Below are positions 17,074 through 25,825 of a stretch of DNA of 64,000 nt, in pieces. Every line of letters starts with the position of its first letter. Positions within the stretch are counted from its first letter, which is position 1. Under the pieces are notes generated by a model. That model was not told the origin of the DNA and did no database searches. It worked only from the letters and a program-made list of their open reading frames with translations. The position numbers and the translations under genes were made by a program. Source of the stretch: Streptomyces tibetensis (GTDB lineage: Bacteria > Actinomycetota > Actinomycetes > Streptomycetales > Streptomycetaceae); the NCBI RefSeq assembly GCF_007655005.1, contig NZ_SZVW01000012.1:62001-126000 (forward strand). Reading direction: 5' to 3'.

Positions 17074-17655
17074 TCAGCCCCGTACGCCCCGCAGCGCCAT
17101 GGACACCGCCGCGTCCGCGATGGTCGCCGGCTCCTCCGCCGCCCCCAGTTCGATCCTGCGCACGGCCGCGTCCACCACGCCCTGCACCAGCATCGCCGCG
17201 AGCCGAGGCTGCTGGTGCCCGAGCTCCCCCAGCGCCTCGACGATCATCGCGACCAGCCCGCCGTGCGCCGCCCGGATCTTCTCCCGCGCCCCCGCGTCGA
17301 GTTCACTCGCGGAGATCGCGACCACGGCCCGGTGCCGCCGGTCCGCGACCAGCTCCAACTGCTGCCGCACATATGCCTCGACCTTGGCCTCGGCCGTCTC
17401 CGCCCGCTCCATCGCCGCCGACACGTCCGCCGCCCAGACCGGGAAGTCGACCTCGCACAGTTCCTCGACCACGGCCGCCCGCGAGCGGAAGTACTCGTAG
17501 ACGGACGAGCGCGCGAGGCCCGTCCGCTCGGCGAGGGCCGGGAAGGTCAGCGCCTCCGTACCGCCCTCGGACAACAAGGAACGAGCCGCGTCCAGCAGGG
17601 CGGCTCGCTGCATCGACCGGTGCTCGGCCACGGAGGCCGCTCGAATCCTTGGCAC
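17074..17655 (-). CDS. TetR-family transcriptional regulator
   Basis: A 193-residue regulator. Residues 15-60 form the TetR helix-turn-helix: LLDAARSLLSEGGTEALTFP then LAERTGLARSSVYEYFRSR. The rest is the helical ligand-binding domain. No neighbouring gene is an obvious target, since both the whiG gene and the peptidase are separate units. The ligand is unknown. Confidence 0.9.
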   Translation of the reverse strand: MPRIRAASVAEHRSMQRAALLDAARSLLSEGGTEALTFPALAERTGLARSSVYEYFRSRAAVVEELCEVDFPVWAADVSAAMERAETAEAKVEAYVRQQLELVADRRHRAVVAISASELDAGAREKIRAAHGGLVAMIVEALGELGHQQPRLAAMLVQGVVDAAVRRIELGAAEEPATIADAAVSMALRGVRG

Positions 17656-17724
17656 GTCAACACTCTACGGACGCGCCCCGCCACGCGGGAGTGGTTGATG
17701 CCGACCCGAGGACATCCGGCCAGG

Positions 17725-18567
17725 TCAGCGTCCGAAGCTCGCCAGTTTCGCTCTCAGCTGCAGCACCGACTTGGTGTGGATCTGGCTGACCCGGCTCTCG
17801 GTCACACCCAGCACGTTCCCGATCTCGGCCAGGGTGAGGCCCTCGTAGTAGTACAGCGTGACCACGGTCTTCTCCCGGTCGGGCAGCGTGTTGATCGCCC
17901 GTGCCAGGAACCTCCTCAGCTCCCGGTCCTCGGCGACCTCGACGGGGTTGTCGGCGGCGGTGTCCTCGAGCGTGTCCATGACGCTGAGCCCGTCGCCGCC
18001 CTCACCGCCCCCGTGCAGCAGCTCCTCCAGGGCCACCACGTTGGCCAGCGACAACTGGCTGAACACCGCGTGGAGTTCCTCGACGGCGATGCCCATCTCG
18101 CAGGCCACCTCGCTCTCGGTCGGCGTGCGCCGCAACCGCGCCTCCAGCGTGGCGTACGCCCGCTCCACGTTGCGTGCCTTCTGCCGTACCGAGCGGGGGA
18201 TCCAGTCCAGGGCCCGCAGCTCGTCGATCATCGCGCCGCGGATCCGGGTGATCGCGTAGGTCTCGAACTTGATCTCCCGGTCGATGTCGAACTTCTCGAT
18301 CGCGTCGATCAGCCCGAACACCCCGGACGAGACGAAGTCCGCCTGCTCCACGTTGGACGGCAGGCCCACGCTGACCCGCCCGGCGACGTACTTCACCAGC
18401 GGCGAGTAGTGCAGGATCAGCTGCTCCCGCAGCCGCTCGTCCCCCGTCGCCTTGTACGACCGCCACAGCTCGTCGAGCGTCGAGGGAGCGGGCGGCCGCA
18501 CGCTGCCACCGTCACGGGCGGCTGGGGGGATCGCCGCCCGGTCGGACCCGGAGGTGTGCTGGGGCAT
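17725..18567 (-). CDS. whiG: Sporulation RNA polymerase sigma factor WhiG
   Basis: A 280-residue FliA-type sigma factor needed to commit aerial hyphae to sporulation. Region 2 (QLILHYSPLVKYVAGRVSVG, then FGLIDAIEKFD), region 3 (RIRGAMIDELRALDWIPRSVR) and region 4 (LTLAEIGNVLGVTESRVSQI) are all intact. MPQHTSGSDRAA matches the known streptomycete start. In this genus WhiG is held inactive by the anti-sigma RsiG with c-di-GMP; no rsiG gene lies nearby. About 270 bases separate it from dprA. Confidence 0.97.
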   Translation of the reverse strand: MPQHTSGSDRAAIPPAARDGGSVRPPAPSTLDELWRSYKATGDERLREQLILHYSPLVKYVAGRVSVGLPSNVEQADFVSSGVFGLIDAIEKFDIDREIKFETYAITRIRGAMIDELRALDWIPRSVRQKARNVERAYATLEARLRRTPTESEVACEMGIAVEELHAVFSQLSLANVVALEELLHGGGEGGDGLSVMDTLEDTAADNPVEVAEDRELRRFLARAINTLPDREKTVVTLYYYEGLTLAEIGNVLGVTESRVSQIHTKSVLQLRAKLASFGR

Positions 18568-18836
18568 TCGTCGCCTTGTGCCGTTCTGCTGCGGAGTGGT
18601 GCTGCCGGGGTGAGCTGTCTGTGATGTCGAGTTGCCTGTCCGTGTCGGGACCTCGCGAGCGTAGCGTGACTGTGGCGTCGCGGTGCGCGAAGGGCAGAGG
18701 CCAGGGCGGGCGCAGATACGTTCCTCAGGACGCCCCCTCGGGGTGACGCGGTCGCTCGGTGTGATCACCGCAGGGCCCCAACTGGGCGCATTTCCAAGGG
18801 ATGTCGGGGTTCCCCCGGACGGCCGAACACAGGCCG

Positions 18837-19997
18837 TCAGCACGGCCCGCGAGCGTCGCGGACCGACATCACCGCCTGGCGTGTCAACTTCCAGCCGTCG
18901 CCGTGTCGTTCGACGTAACCGAGTGCCCGGAGTTCGTACAGTCTCGCGATCGCGTCATCCGGTGCGGTCTGTGCGGAGCGCGCGATCTCGTCCGGCCCGG
19001 CCGTGCCGCGTCCCGGCAGCGCGTCGAGCACCTGCCGGGCGGCCGGCTCCAGCAGGTCCCGGGGCAGGACGGGGCCTCGCCGGTCGGGGGCCAGTTCCCC
19101 CATGCCACCGACCAGTTCCACGACGTCCGCGGCATCGGTGACCAGGACAGCCTCCTCGCGCAGCAGCTCGTGCACCCCGGCGGAGAGGGCGCTGGTGGCC
19201 GGGCCCGGCACGCCCATCGTGTGCCGGCCGAGGCGCTGTGCCGCCCGCGCGGTGACCAGGGAGCCGCTGCGGTGGGCGGCCTCGACGACCACCGTGCCGC
19301 GGGTGAGCGCGGCGATCACTCTGTTCCGCAGGATGAACCGGCTCGGCGTGGGGTGATCCCCGGGTGGCAGCTCGCCGATCACCAGCCCCTGTTCGGCGAT
19401 CCTGCCGATCAGCCGGGTGTGACCGCGGGGGTAGGGCCGGTCGACGCCGCAGGCGAGGACGGCGACGGTGGCGCCGCCGGCTCCGAGGGCTCCGCGATGG
19501 GCGGCACCGTCGACTCCGTAGGCGCCGCCCGACACCACGACCCAGCCCCGCTCGGCTAGCCCGGCCGCGAGGGTGGCGGCCATGTGGGCCCCGTACTCGG
19601 TGCAGGCCCGGGCACCGACCACGGCGACCGACTTCAGCGCCCACATCCGCAGACCGGCCCGCCCGCGCACCCACAGGCCCAGCGGCCGGGCGTCCCCGAG
19701 ATCGTCGAGTTGTCCCGGCCACTCCGCGTCCCCGGGGGAAACGAAGCGCACGCCGGCGTCCCGGGCGGCCGCCAGATCCCGGTGGGGCCGGGCGGCCTCG
19801 GCCCTGGCCACCAGCCCGGCCCACCGCTTCCCACTCGCCCCCGGCAGCGCGGCCTCGCCCTCTTTCAGCCGCCGCACCACTTCCCCGACCCCGAACTCCC
19901 GCACCCATCGCCCGCCGACTTCGTCCCCGGGCTCGATGACGCGGGTGAGAAGGACACGGCACAGCAGGTCGTCGTCCGCTGCACCGTGGACGCTCAT
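18837..19997 (-). CDS. dprA: DNA-processing protein DprA
   Basis: A 386-residue protein with the Rossmann-like DprA core. SVAVVGARACTEYG, VVSGGAYGVDGAAHRGAL, LACGVDRPYPRGH and ILRNRVIAALT are the diagnostic segments. A C-terminal winged-helix-like region (RQVLDALPGRG to the end) follows. DprA loads RecA onto incoming single-stranded DNA in competent bacteria. Natural transformation is not established in Streptomyces, so its role here may be general recombination. Its ATG overlaps the comM-like stop by four bases. Confidence 0.94.
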   Translation of the reverse strand: MSVHGAADDDLLCRVLLTRVIEPGDEVGGRWVREFGVGEVVRRLKEGEAALPGASGKRWAGLVARAEAARPHRDLAAARDAGVRFVSPGDAEWPGQLDDLGDARPLGLWVRGRAGLRMWALKSVAVVGARACTEYGAHMAATLAAGLAERGWVVVSGGAYGVDGAAHRGALGAGGATVAVLACGVDRPYPRGHTRLIGRIAEQGLVIGELPPGDHPTPSRFILRNRVIAALTRGTVVVEAAHRSGSLVTARAAQRLGRHTMGVPGPATSALSAGVHELLREEAVLVTDAADVVELVGGMGELAPDRRGPVLPRDLLEPAARQVLDALPGRGTAGPDEIARSAQTAPDDAIARLYELRALGYVERHGDGWKLTRQAVMSVRDARGPC

Positions 19998-21619
19998 GTC
20001 AGTGCCCCGATGGCCATCGGGACGCCTCGCGGCACGCCCGTGCGCAATTGGAGCGCGAGGGCGACGTCCATGGCGTCGGGCCGGTCGTGGCCAACGAGGT
20101 CTGCGACGGTCCAGGCCACGCGCAGTACGCGGTCGAGGCCGCGGACGGTCAGAACCCCCCGCTCCAGGTTCCGCTCGGCCTCGTCCATGGAACCGGGCTC
20201 GGCGTACCAGCGGCTGCGCAGCTCACGGCCGGGGACCTCGCTGTTCGTGCACCAGGGGGTGCCGGCAAGACGCTCGGCAGCCCGTTCCCGAGCCGCCCGC
20301 ACCCGATCGGCGACCGTCGCGGTCGACTCGCCCCTGGCGCCGACGGCTGTCAGTTCGGTGCGGGTAATGCGGTCCACCTCGACACGCAGGTCGACCCGGT
20401 CCAGCAGCGGACCGGAGAGCCTGGCCTGGTAGCGGCGGATCGCCGAGGGCGGGCACTCGCACAGGTCGTCCCGCTGCGAGAACCGGCCGCAGGGGCAGGG
20501 ATTGGCCGCGAGCACCATGAGGAACTTCGCGGGGAAGCGCACGACTCCCGCACTGCGTGCGATCACGACGTGTCCGGCCTCCAGCGGCTGGCGCAGGGCG
20601 TCCAGGGCCTGGCTGCTGAACTCCGGCGTTTCGTCCAGGAACAACACCCCGCGATGGGACAGCGACACCGCCCCCGGCCTAGCGATGCCGTGGCCGCCGC
20701 CGACGAGGGCCTGCATCGTGGCCGAGTGGTGCGGGGCGCAGTAGGGGGCAACGTCGACCAGCGGCTTACCCGGGGGCAGCAGGCCCGCCACCGAGTGGAC
20801 CGCCGTGACCTCCAGCGACTCCTGCCGGCCGAGCCGGGGCAGGATGGCCGGCAGCCGTTCGGCGAGCATCGTCTTGCCGGCGCCGGGCGGCCCTTCGAGG
20901 AAGAGGTGGTGCCCGCCCGCCGCGGCCACCTCCACGGCTGTGCGCGCCGAGGTCTGGCCGACGACGTCTGCCAGGTCATGGCCGTGATCGAGCTGGGAGG
21001 CGCCGGCACTGTGCATGCCCGTGGCCGCGCCGGTCCCCGGCACGCGCAGCCCGGCGAGGAGCGGGTCCGGGCGGCCTTGCTCGTCGGGTTCCTCGTCGGG
21101 CACGGGTTCGTCGGTCAGAACCGCAATGAGCTGCCGCAGGCTCCGCACGCCCAGCACCGAAAGCCCTGGTACCAGCGACGCCTCAGGCACCGCGCACTCC
21201 GGCACCACCACCTGCTCATACCCCGCCTCGGCCGCCGCCAGCACCGCCGGCAAGACGCCCCGCACCGGCCGCACACGCCCGTCCAGTCCCAGTTCGCCGA
21301 TCATCACGATGTCGGCCAGGACCCTCGGGTCGATGCGCTCCGCCGCGCCGAGGACCGCCGCAGCGACGGCCAGGTCGAAGCCGCTGCCGGACTTCGGTAC
21401 CGAGGCCGGGCTCAGGCCGACGGTGAGTTTCTTCTGGGGCCAGGCCGAGCCCGAATTGACGACCGCGGCGCGCACCCGGTCCTTGCTCTCCGTGAGGCTC
21501 TTGTCGGGCAGCCCCACCAGCGTGAAGGCCGCGACGCCCGGTTCGAGGTCGGCCTGGACCTCGACGACCACTCCCTCGACGCCGACCAGTGCCACCGAAC
21601 ACGTACGGGCGAATGCCAT
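19994..21619 (-). CDS. ComM/YifB-family Mg-chelatase-like AAA+ ATPase
   Basis: A 541-residue protein. An N-terminal Lon-protease-like fold domain (LVGVEGVVVEVQADLEPG) precedes the Mg-chelatase AAA+ domain. Walker A is FLEGPPGAGKTMLAERLP, Walker B GVLFLDE, and CPCGRFSQRDDLCECPP is the Cys-rich insert. A C-terminal helical domain follows. Characterised ComM helicases drive branch migration during transformation. It sits in a yraN-comM-dprA cluster, coupled on both sides (adjacent stop/start with yraN, four-base overlap with dprA). Confidence 0.94.
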   Translation of the reverse strand: MAFARTCSVALVGVEGVVVEVQADLEPGVAAFTLVGLPDKSLTESKDRVRAAVVNSGSAWPQKKLTVGLSPASVPKSGSGFDLAVAAAVLGAAERIDPRVLADIVMIGELGLDGRVRPVRGVLPAVLAAAEAGYEQVVVPECAVPEASLVPGLSVLGVRSLRQLIAVLTDEPVPDEEPDEQGRPDPLLAGLRVPGTGAATGMHSAGASQLDHGHDLADVVGQTSARTAVEVAAAGGHHLFLEGPPGAGKTMLAERLPAILPRLGRQESLEVTAVHSVAGLLPPGKPLVDVAPYCAPHHSATMQALVGGGHGIARPGAVSLSHRGVLFLDETPEFSSQALDALRQPLEAGHVVIARSAGVVRFPAKFLMVLAANPCPCGRFSQRDDLCECPPSAIRRYQARLSGPLLDRVDLRVEVDRITRTELTAVGARGESTATVADRVRAARERAAERLAGTPWCTNSEVPGRELRSRWYAEPGSMDEAERNLERGVLTVRGLDRVLRVAWTVADLVGHDRPDAMDVALALQLRTGVPRGVPMAIGALT

Positions 21620-21991
21620 TCAGGCCACCCCCCGCGCATGCTCGACCACGGCGGCTCCGCGGGCCGGCAGCAGCACGCCGACCACGTCGATGCGGACGCC
21701 GCCGGGCGGTGCGCCCCCGTGTGTCTGGATCCACCGCTCGGCCAGGCCCCTCAGCCGCTCCGCCTTCTGCGGGGTCACGGCCTCCATCGGATGCTGGAAG
21801 GGCCCCTCCCTGCGGGTCTTCACCTCGCAGACGACCAGGACGTCCCCGTCCCTGGCCACGATGTCGATCTCGCCGGCCCGGCCGGAGCGCCAGTTGCGCT
21901 CCAGGACCGTCAGACCGGCCTCGGTCAGCCGCCGTGCGGCCAGCGTTTCCCCGTACCTGCCCATGGCACTGCGTGCCAGATGTGCGGTCAT
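21620..21991 (-). CDS. YraN-family endonuclease-like protein
   Basis: A 123-residue UPF0102 protein of the restriction-endonuclease-like fold. The core GRYGETLAARRLTEAGLTVL is followed by GEIDIVARDGDVLVVCEVKT, with the D-x(n)-E-x-K pattern of a nuclease site. ATG at 21991 is chosen by family length. The stop is directly followed by the start of the ComM-like gene. The family often accompanies dprA/comM, and a role in DNA recombination or repair is inferred from that. Confidence 0.92.
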   Translation of the reverse strand: MTAHLARSAMGRYGETLAARRLTEAGLTVLERNWRSGRAGEIDIVARDGDVLVVCEVKTRREGPFQHPMEAVTPQKAERLRGLAERWIQTHGGAPPGGVRIDVVGVLLPARGAAVVEHARGVA

Positions 21992-22167
21992 GTCGGCACC
22001 ACCTCCGGCGCCAACGATCACGCCCCCGTCCCCACGGAGTGGATCTTGGTGGACGGCTCAGCGACTGTGGAAAACCTCGCCACCCACCCGGGTGATCGAG
22101 CCCCCCGGGCTCCCACAACCGCCACCGGCACGACTGCCACCGGCACGGCCGCCTGCCCGCACGGCCC

Positions 22168-22476
22168 TCACCCGCTCGGCAGCTCCAGATCGCTCTTGTT
22201 CAGTTCCTCGATGTTCACGTCCTTGAACGTGAGGACCCGCACCTGCTTCACGAACCGCGCCGGCCGGTACATGTCCCAGACCCAGGCATCCGCCATGGAG
22301 ACCTCGAAGAACACCTCACCCTGGACCGAGTGCACCTGCATCTCGTAGTCGTTGGTCAGGTAGAAGCGTCGCTCGGTCTCGATCACGTATTTGAACAGAC
22401 CGACGACATCGCGGTACTCCCGGTAGAGCTTCAGCTCCATCTCGGTCTCGTACTTCTCGAGGTCCTCGGCGCTCAT
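22168..22476 (-). CDS. DUF2469 protein
   Basis: A 102-residue acidic protein of the actinobacterial DUF2469 family: MSAEDLEKYETEMELKLYRE, then DVVGLFKYVIETERRFYL and an EVFFEVSMADAWVWDMYRP core. It is highly conserved and found in this spot, between rnhB/sip genes and yraN, in many actinobacteria. No function is known and no catalytic motif is evident. Confidence 0.93.
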   Translation of the reverse strand: MSAEDLEKYETEMELKLYREYRDVVGLFKYVIETERRFYLTNDYEMQVHSVQGEVFFEVSMADAWVWDMYRPARFVKQVRVLTFKDVNIEELNKSDLELPSG

Positions 22477-22532
22477 GGCATGTTCCCCTTCAGCCGTGCG
22501 ATCCCCCCATTGTGCGCCAGTCCTGTGAGCCC

Positions 22533-23057
22533 CTAGACGATTTCCGGGTCAAGGATCACTGGCCTGGCCGGGGGACCTTCGTCGAGCAGCGTGCGCAGCA
22601 GCCCGGCGAGTCTGGTCGGATACACCGTCTCATGTGCCCGGCTCAGTTCCGGACACGTCCACCAGCGCGCTCCGGCGACACTGCGCCGTTCCAGCTCGGT
22701 CAGCCCGGTGGCGGCCACCGCCGTGCGATCCGTACGGGCCAGGTAGTACCACTCGTCCTGGTCCCAGCGGCGGCCGGCGAACGGGAAGGAGCACCTGCGC
22801 CGCCACAGCACCGGACCGAGCTCGACCTCGGTGATGCCCGTCTCCTCGGCGAGTTCCCTCAGGGCGGCCTGTTCACGGGTCTCGTCGCCCTCCACGCCCC
22901 CGCCGGGGGTGAACCACCAGTCGTCGGCCGGATCGTCCGGTTCGTGCCCGTGCAGCAGCAGGATGCGGTCCTGCGGGTCGAGCAGCACGACCCGGGCGAC
23001 CCTGCGCAGCCCGCCCTCGTAGGTGTCCTGGCCCGTTCCCACGGCCTCAGCGGACAC
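22533..23057 (-). CDS. NUDIX hydrolase
   Basis: A 174-residue NUDIX protein. The box reads GGGVEGDETREQAALRELAE then ETGI, with all Glu ligands for Mg and the catalytic Glu present. RVARVVLLDPQDRILLLHGH opens the fold. The family cleaves nucleoside diphosphates linked to another group; the substrate is open. GTG at 23057 is chosen, giving an 11-base overlap with the signal peptidase upstream. The frame stays open further upstream but inside that gene. Confidence 0.88.
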   Translation of the reverse strand: MSAEAVGTGQDTYEGGLRRVARVVLLDPQDRILLLHGHEPDDPADDWWFTPGGGVEGDETREQAALRELAEETGITEVELGPVLWRRRCSFPFAGRRWDQDEWYYLARTDRTAVAATGLTELERRSVAGARWWTCPELSRAHETVYPTRLAGLLRTLLDEGPPARPVILDPEIV

Positions 23058-23829
23058 CTGCGGGCTCCGCGGCGCTCTCCCGCCGGGCCCGGGCGGCGCC
23101 CGCGCGCTTGGCGATGGGCCCGTAGGCACCTCCGCCCAGGACGAGCACGGCGCCGGCGATCACGAGGGCGGTGATCGTCCGCAGCGGCCCGGGCGAGGAG
23201 AGGGCGCCGAGCGGCTCGAAGCCGGTGGGGCGCTGCAGCATGCCCTTCATGGGCCACACGACGGTGTCGACACGGGCGTCCACCGCGGAGCGTGCCACCG
23301 TGCCACTGGCGGCGTCGGTCAGGTGGGCCGTGGAGTCCACGGAACTGCCCCGCTCGTCGCCGAGCAGGAAGAGCCGGCCCTCGGGGACGGTCACGGTCGG
23401 GAAGTTGCTCATCTCGGCCGGTGTGCCCTTGGGCAGGTACGTTTCGTCGATCTCCTTGCCGTTGACCTTCAGCTTGCCGTCCTGGCAGCAGGAGACCGTG
23501 TCACCGCCCACGGCGACCACGCGCTTGACCATCGGCGCGTTGGCCCAGGTCGCGTCCTTGAAGACGACGACGTCACCGCGGCGCACCTCGCCGCCGTCGA
23601 CGCGCTGCGCCAGGATCCGGTCGCCCGCGTCGATCGTCGGGGTCATCGAACTCGTGGGTACGGTGTACGGCCGGTAGACCACCGCTCCCCAGGCGAACCC
23701 GCCGAGAAACAGCACGAGGCCCAGTGCGACGGCCAGCCCGGACAGTCGCTGTCCGGTCCGGCTGCCCACCGGGCCCGTGCCCGAGCCGCCGCTGCGCGGG
23801 GCCGTGTGCGTCATGCTCTCGCCACCCAT
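23047..23829 (-). CDS. sipZ: Type I signal peptidase (SipZ-like)
   Basis: A 260-residue membrane serine protease that removes signal peptides outside the membrane. An N-terminal segment (LSGLAVALGLVLFLGGFAWG) anchors it. The nucleophile Ser is in VPTSSMTPTIDAGD and the general base Lys in MVKRVVAVGGD. GDERGSSVDSTAH is box D/E. A C-terminal hydrophobic segment follows (ITALVIAGAVLVLGGG), so both ends are in the cytoplasm. It is the most divergent and last member of four tandem paralogues, 51 bases after the preceding one. Confidence 0.93.
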   Translation of the reverse strand: MGGESMTHTAPRSGGSGTGPVGSRTGQRLSGLAVALGLVLFLGGFAWGAVVYRPYTVPTSSMTPTIDAGDRILAQRVDGGEVRRGDVVVFKDATWANAPMVKRVVAVGGDTVSCCQDGKLKVNGKEIDETYLPKGTPAEMSNFPTVTVPEGRLFLLGDERGSSVDSTAHLTDAASGTVARSAVDARVDTVVWPMKGMLQRPTGFEPLGALSSPGPLRTITALVIAGAVLVLGGGAYGPIAKRAGAARARRESAAEPAGVR

Positions 23830-23880
23830 GGGTCCGCACCCTACCCGGGGGTACCGGCCGGGGTCAGCCCATGGTCGGGA

Positions 23881-24843
23881 TCACTGCTTCCGGCGACGCC
23901 AGAGCACCACCGGCACCACGCCGAGGAGCGCGATTCCCTGCGGCGCGACCGTCAATCCCGCGGCGGCCGGCTGGGCGTTCAGCCCGGGCTGGTCGAAGGT
24001 GTCCGGCACCGGCAGGGTGGCCCAGCGGTTGATCGGCCAGGCGACGACGACGGCGCGTCCGACGACGTCCTTGACCGGGACCATGCCGTGGTTCTTGTCG
24101 GACTGGTTGTAGCGGGAGTCCCGCGAGTTCTGCCGGTGGTCGCCCATGACCCAGATGTAGCCCTTGGGGACCTTGACCTTGAACTGGCCGCCCTGGTCGT
24201 CGACGCTGCACGGCGTGTTGCCGGCGTAGACGTAGTCCTGCTCGTCCAGCGCCTTGCCGTTGACCATGAGCGGGCCGGTGTTCTTGCACTCGATCGTGTC
24301 GCCGCCGACGCCGACGACGCGCTTGATGAGGTCCTTCTCCTCCGCGGACGGCATGAGGCCGATCCAGCTGAGGAAGGTCTGCAGCGCGTTCGGGTCCGTG
24401 GTCGGCTCCCCCGCCAGCCAGTTGTCCGGGTCGTGGAACACGACGACCTCGCCGCGCTCGGGCTCGGAGCCGAACCAGGGCGTGAGCTTGTCGACCAGGA
24501 CGCGGTCACCCTGCTGGAGGGTGTTCTGCATCGAGTCGGAGGGGATGGAGAACGCCTGCACCAGGAAGGTCTTGATCAGCAGCGCCAGCACCAGCGCGAT
24601 ACCGATCAGGATGGGCAGCTCCTTCCAGAAGGAGCGCGGCTTCTTCGGTGTCCTGGCCGTACCGCCCGGTCCCTGGCCCTCGGCTGTCGTGTGCTCGCCC
24701 GTCACCCTGCCGTCCTCGACTGCCCCGGAGTCATTCCCGGAGGTCACGGCGCTGTCCGCGGCCGGGACGGCGGATTGCGCGGGGCGTCCGCGGTGCTCCT
24801 CGCCGTCGTGTCCGGACCGTGCGCCAACCGCCACATCCCCCAC
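23881..24843 (-). CDS. sipY: Type I signal peptidase (SipY-like)
   Basis: A 320-residue signal peptidase with a 70-residue polar N-terminal extension before the membrane anchor (ILIGIALVLALLIKTFLVQ). The catalytic Ser is in SIPSDSMQNTLQQGD, Lys in LIKRVVGVGGD, and box E is GDHRQNSRDSRYN. A second anchor near the C-terminus ends WRRRKQ. The GTG start has GAGGAG five bases upstream, even though it lies 113 bases inside the end of sipX. This makes the long overlap credible and implies coupled translation. Confidence 0.94.
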   Translation of the reverse strand: MGDVAVGARSGHDGEEHRGRPAQSAVPAADSAVTSGNDSGAVEDGRVTGEHTTAEGQGPGGTARTPKKPRSFWKELPILIGIALVLALLIKTFLVQAFSIPSDSMQNTLQQGDRVLVDKLTPWFGSEPERGEVVVFHDPDNWLAGEPTTDPNALQTFLSWIGLMPSAEEKDLIKRVVGVGGDTIECKNTGPLMVNGKALDEQDYVYAGNTPCSVDDQGGQFKVKVPKGYIWVMGDHRQNSRDSRYNQSDKNHGMVPVKDVVGRAVVVAWPINRWATLPVPDTFDQPGLNAQPAAAGLTVAPQGIALLGVVPVVLWRRRKQ

Positions 24844-25825
24844 GCCAACTCCTCACTCTGTGCCGCCGCCTGCCCCATACGCGGCGCAGGCCCACCACTC
24901 CCATAACGAGCGGGAGTTCCGCAGGGGTCGGGAGCTGGATCGTTCCGTTCGGATCGTAGGGGCCAACCCTATGCGACAGTTCGGGAGCAGCGGTCGACCC
25001 GGTGGCCGAGTCGGACACGGTGGCGTACGTATTCGGCTCCTCCAGCATGTTCCAGTGCCCGAAGGGCCAGGCGATGACCATGGCGCGGCCCACCACCTCG
25101 TCCTGGGAGACCGTGCCCCCGTAGTCGGTGTCCTGGTGGGCGCGGGAGTCCGCGGAGTTGTTCCGGTGGTCACCCATCACCCACAGCCGCCCCTGAGGGA
25201 CAATGATGTCGAACGGCGTGTCGGACGGGGCGGCGCCGGGGTACAGGTAGTCCTCGTTCAGCGGGACGCCGTTGACGGTCACCCGCCCTTGCGTGTCGCA
25301 GCACTTGACGCGGTCGCCGCCGACGCCGACGACCCGCTTGATGAGGTCCTTCTCGTTCTCGGACGGCAACAGGCCGATGAAGGTGAGCCCTTCCTTCACC
25401 TGCTTGATGACGACGGGGTCGGACTTCTGCGTGGTGGGCTGCTCGTCCTGGAGCCAGCCGCCGGGGTCCTTGAAGACGACGACGTCCCCGCGCTGCGGCT
25501 CCGAGCCGAACCACGGGGTGAGTTTGTCGACCAGGACGCGGTCGCCGATCTGGATCGTCTGCTCCATGGAGCCGGACGGGATGACGAAGGCCTGGACGAG
25601 GAACGTCTTCAGCACGAGCGCTATCAGGACCGCCACGCCCACGAGGAGCGGTATCTCCTTCACGGCACCGCGCCTGCGGCGCCGCTTGACCTTGCGCTGG
25701 AGCTTGCGGCGCTCGGCCCGGGTACGGCCGCTGCCGGACGGACCGGCGGCCCGCCGGGCGCCGGTGGGCAGCAGGTTCTCCGCGGGGCCCGCAGGGACGC
25801 CGCGCGGTTTGCCGCGGTTACCCAT
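24731..25825 (-). CDS. sipX: Type I signal peptidase (SipX-like)
   Basis: A 364-residue signal peptidase. A basic Lys/Arg-rich N-terminal region is followed by the anchor (IPLLVGVAVLIALVLKTFLV), catalytic Ser in IPSGSMEQTIQIGD and Lys in LIKRVVGVGGD, and box E GDHRNNSADSRAH. The last 40 residues, after a weak hydrophobic segment, are an Arg/Gly/Trp-rich tail. That tail is encoded by the same DNA as the start of SipY in another frame, so its composition may be a by-product of the overlap. Its ATG overlaps the sipW stop by eight bases. Confidence 0.93.
   Translation of the reverse strand: MGNRGKPRGVPAGPAENLLPTGARRAAGPSGSGRTRAERRKLQRKVKRRRRRGAVKEIPLLVGVAVLIALVLKTFLVQAFVIPSGSMEQTIQIGDRVLVDKLTPWFGSEPQRGDVVVFKDPGGWLQDEQPTTQKSDPVVIKQVKEGLTFIGLLPSENEKDLIKRVVGVGGDRVKCCDTQGRVTVNGVPLNEDYLYPGAAPSDTPFDIIVPQGRLWVMGDHRNNSADSRAHQDTDYGGTVSQDEVVGRAMVIAWPFGHWNMLEEPNTYATVSDSATGSTAAPELSHRVGPYDPNGTIQLPTPAELPLVMGVVGLRRVWGRRRHRVRSWRGGCGGWRTVRTRRRGAPRTPRAIRRPGRGQRRDLRE

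Noticed and set aside
24731..24747. A later sipY start that would remove the long overlap
   Set aside because: GTG at 24747 has no ribosome site, while GTG at 24843 has GAGGAG at good spacing.
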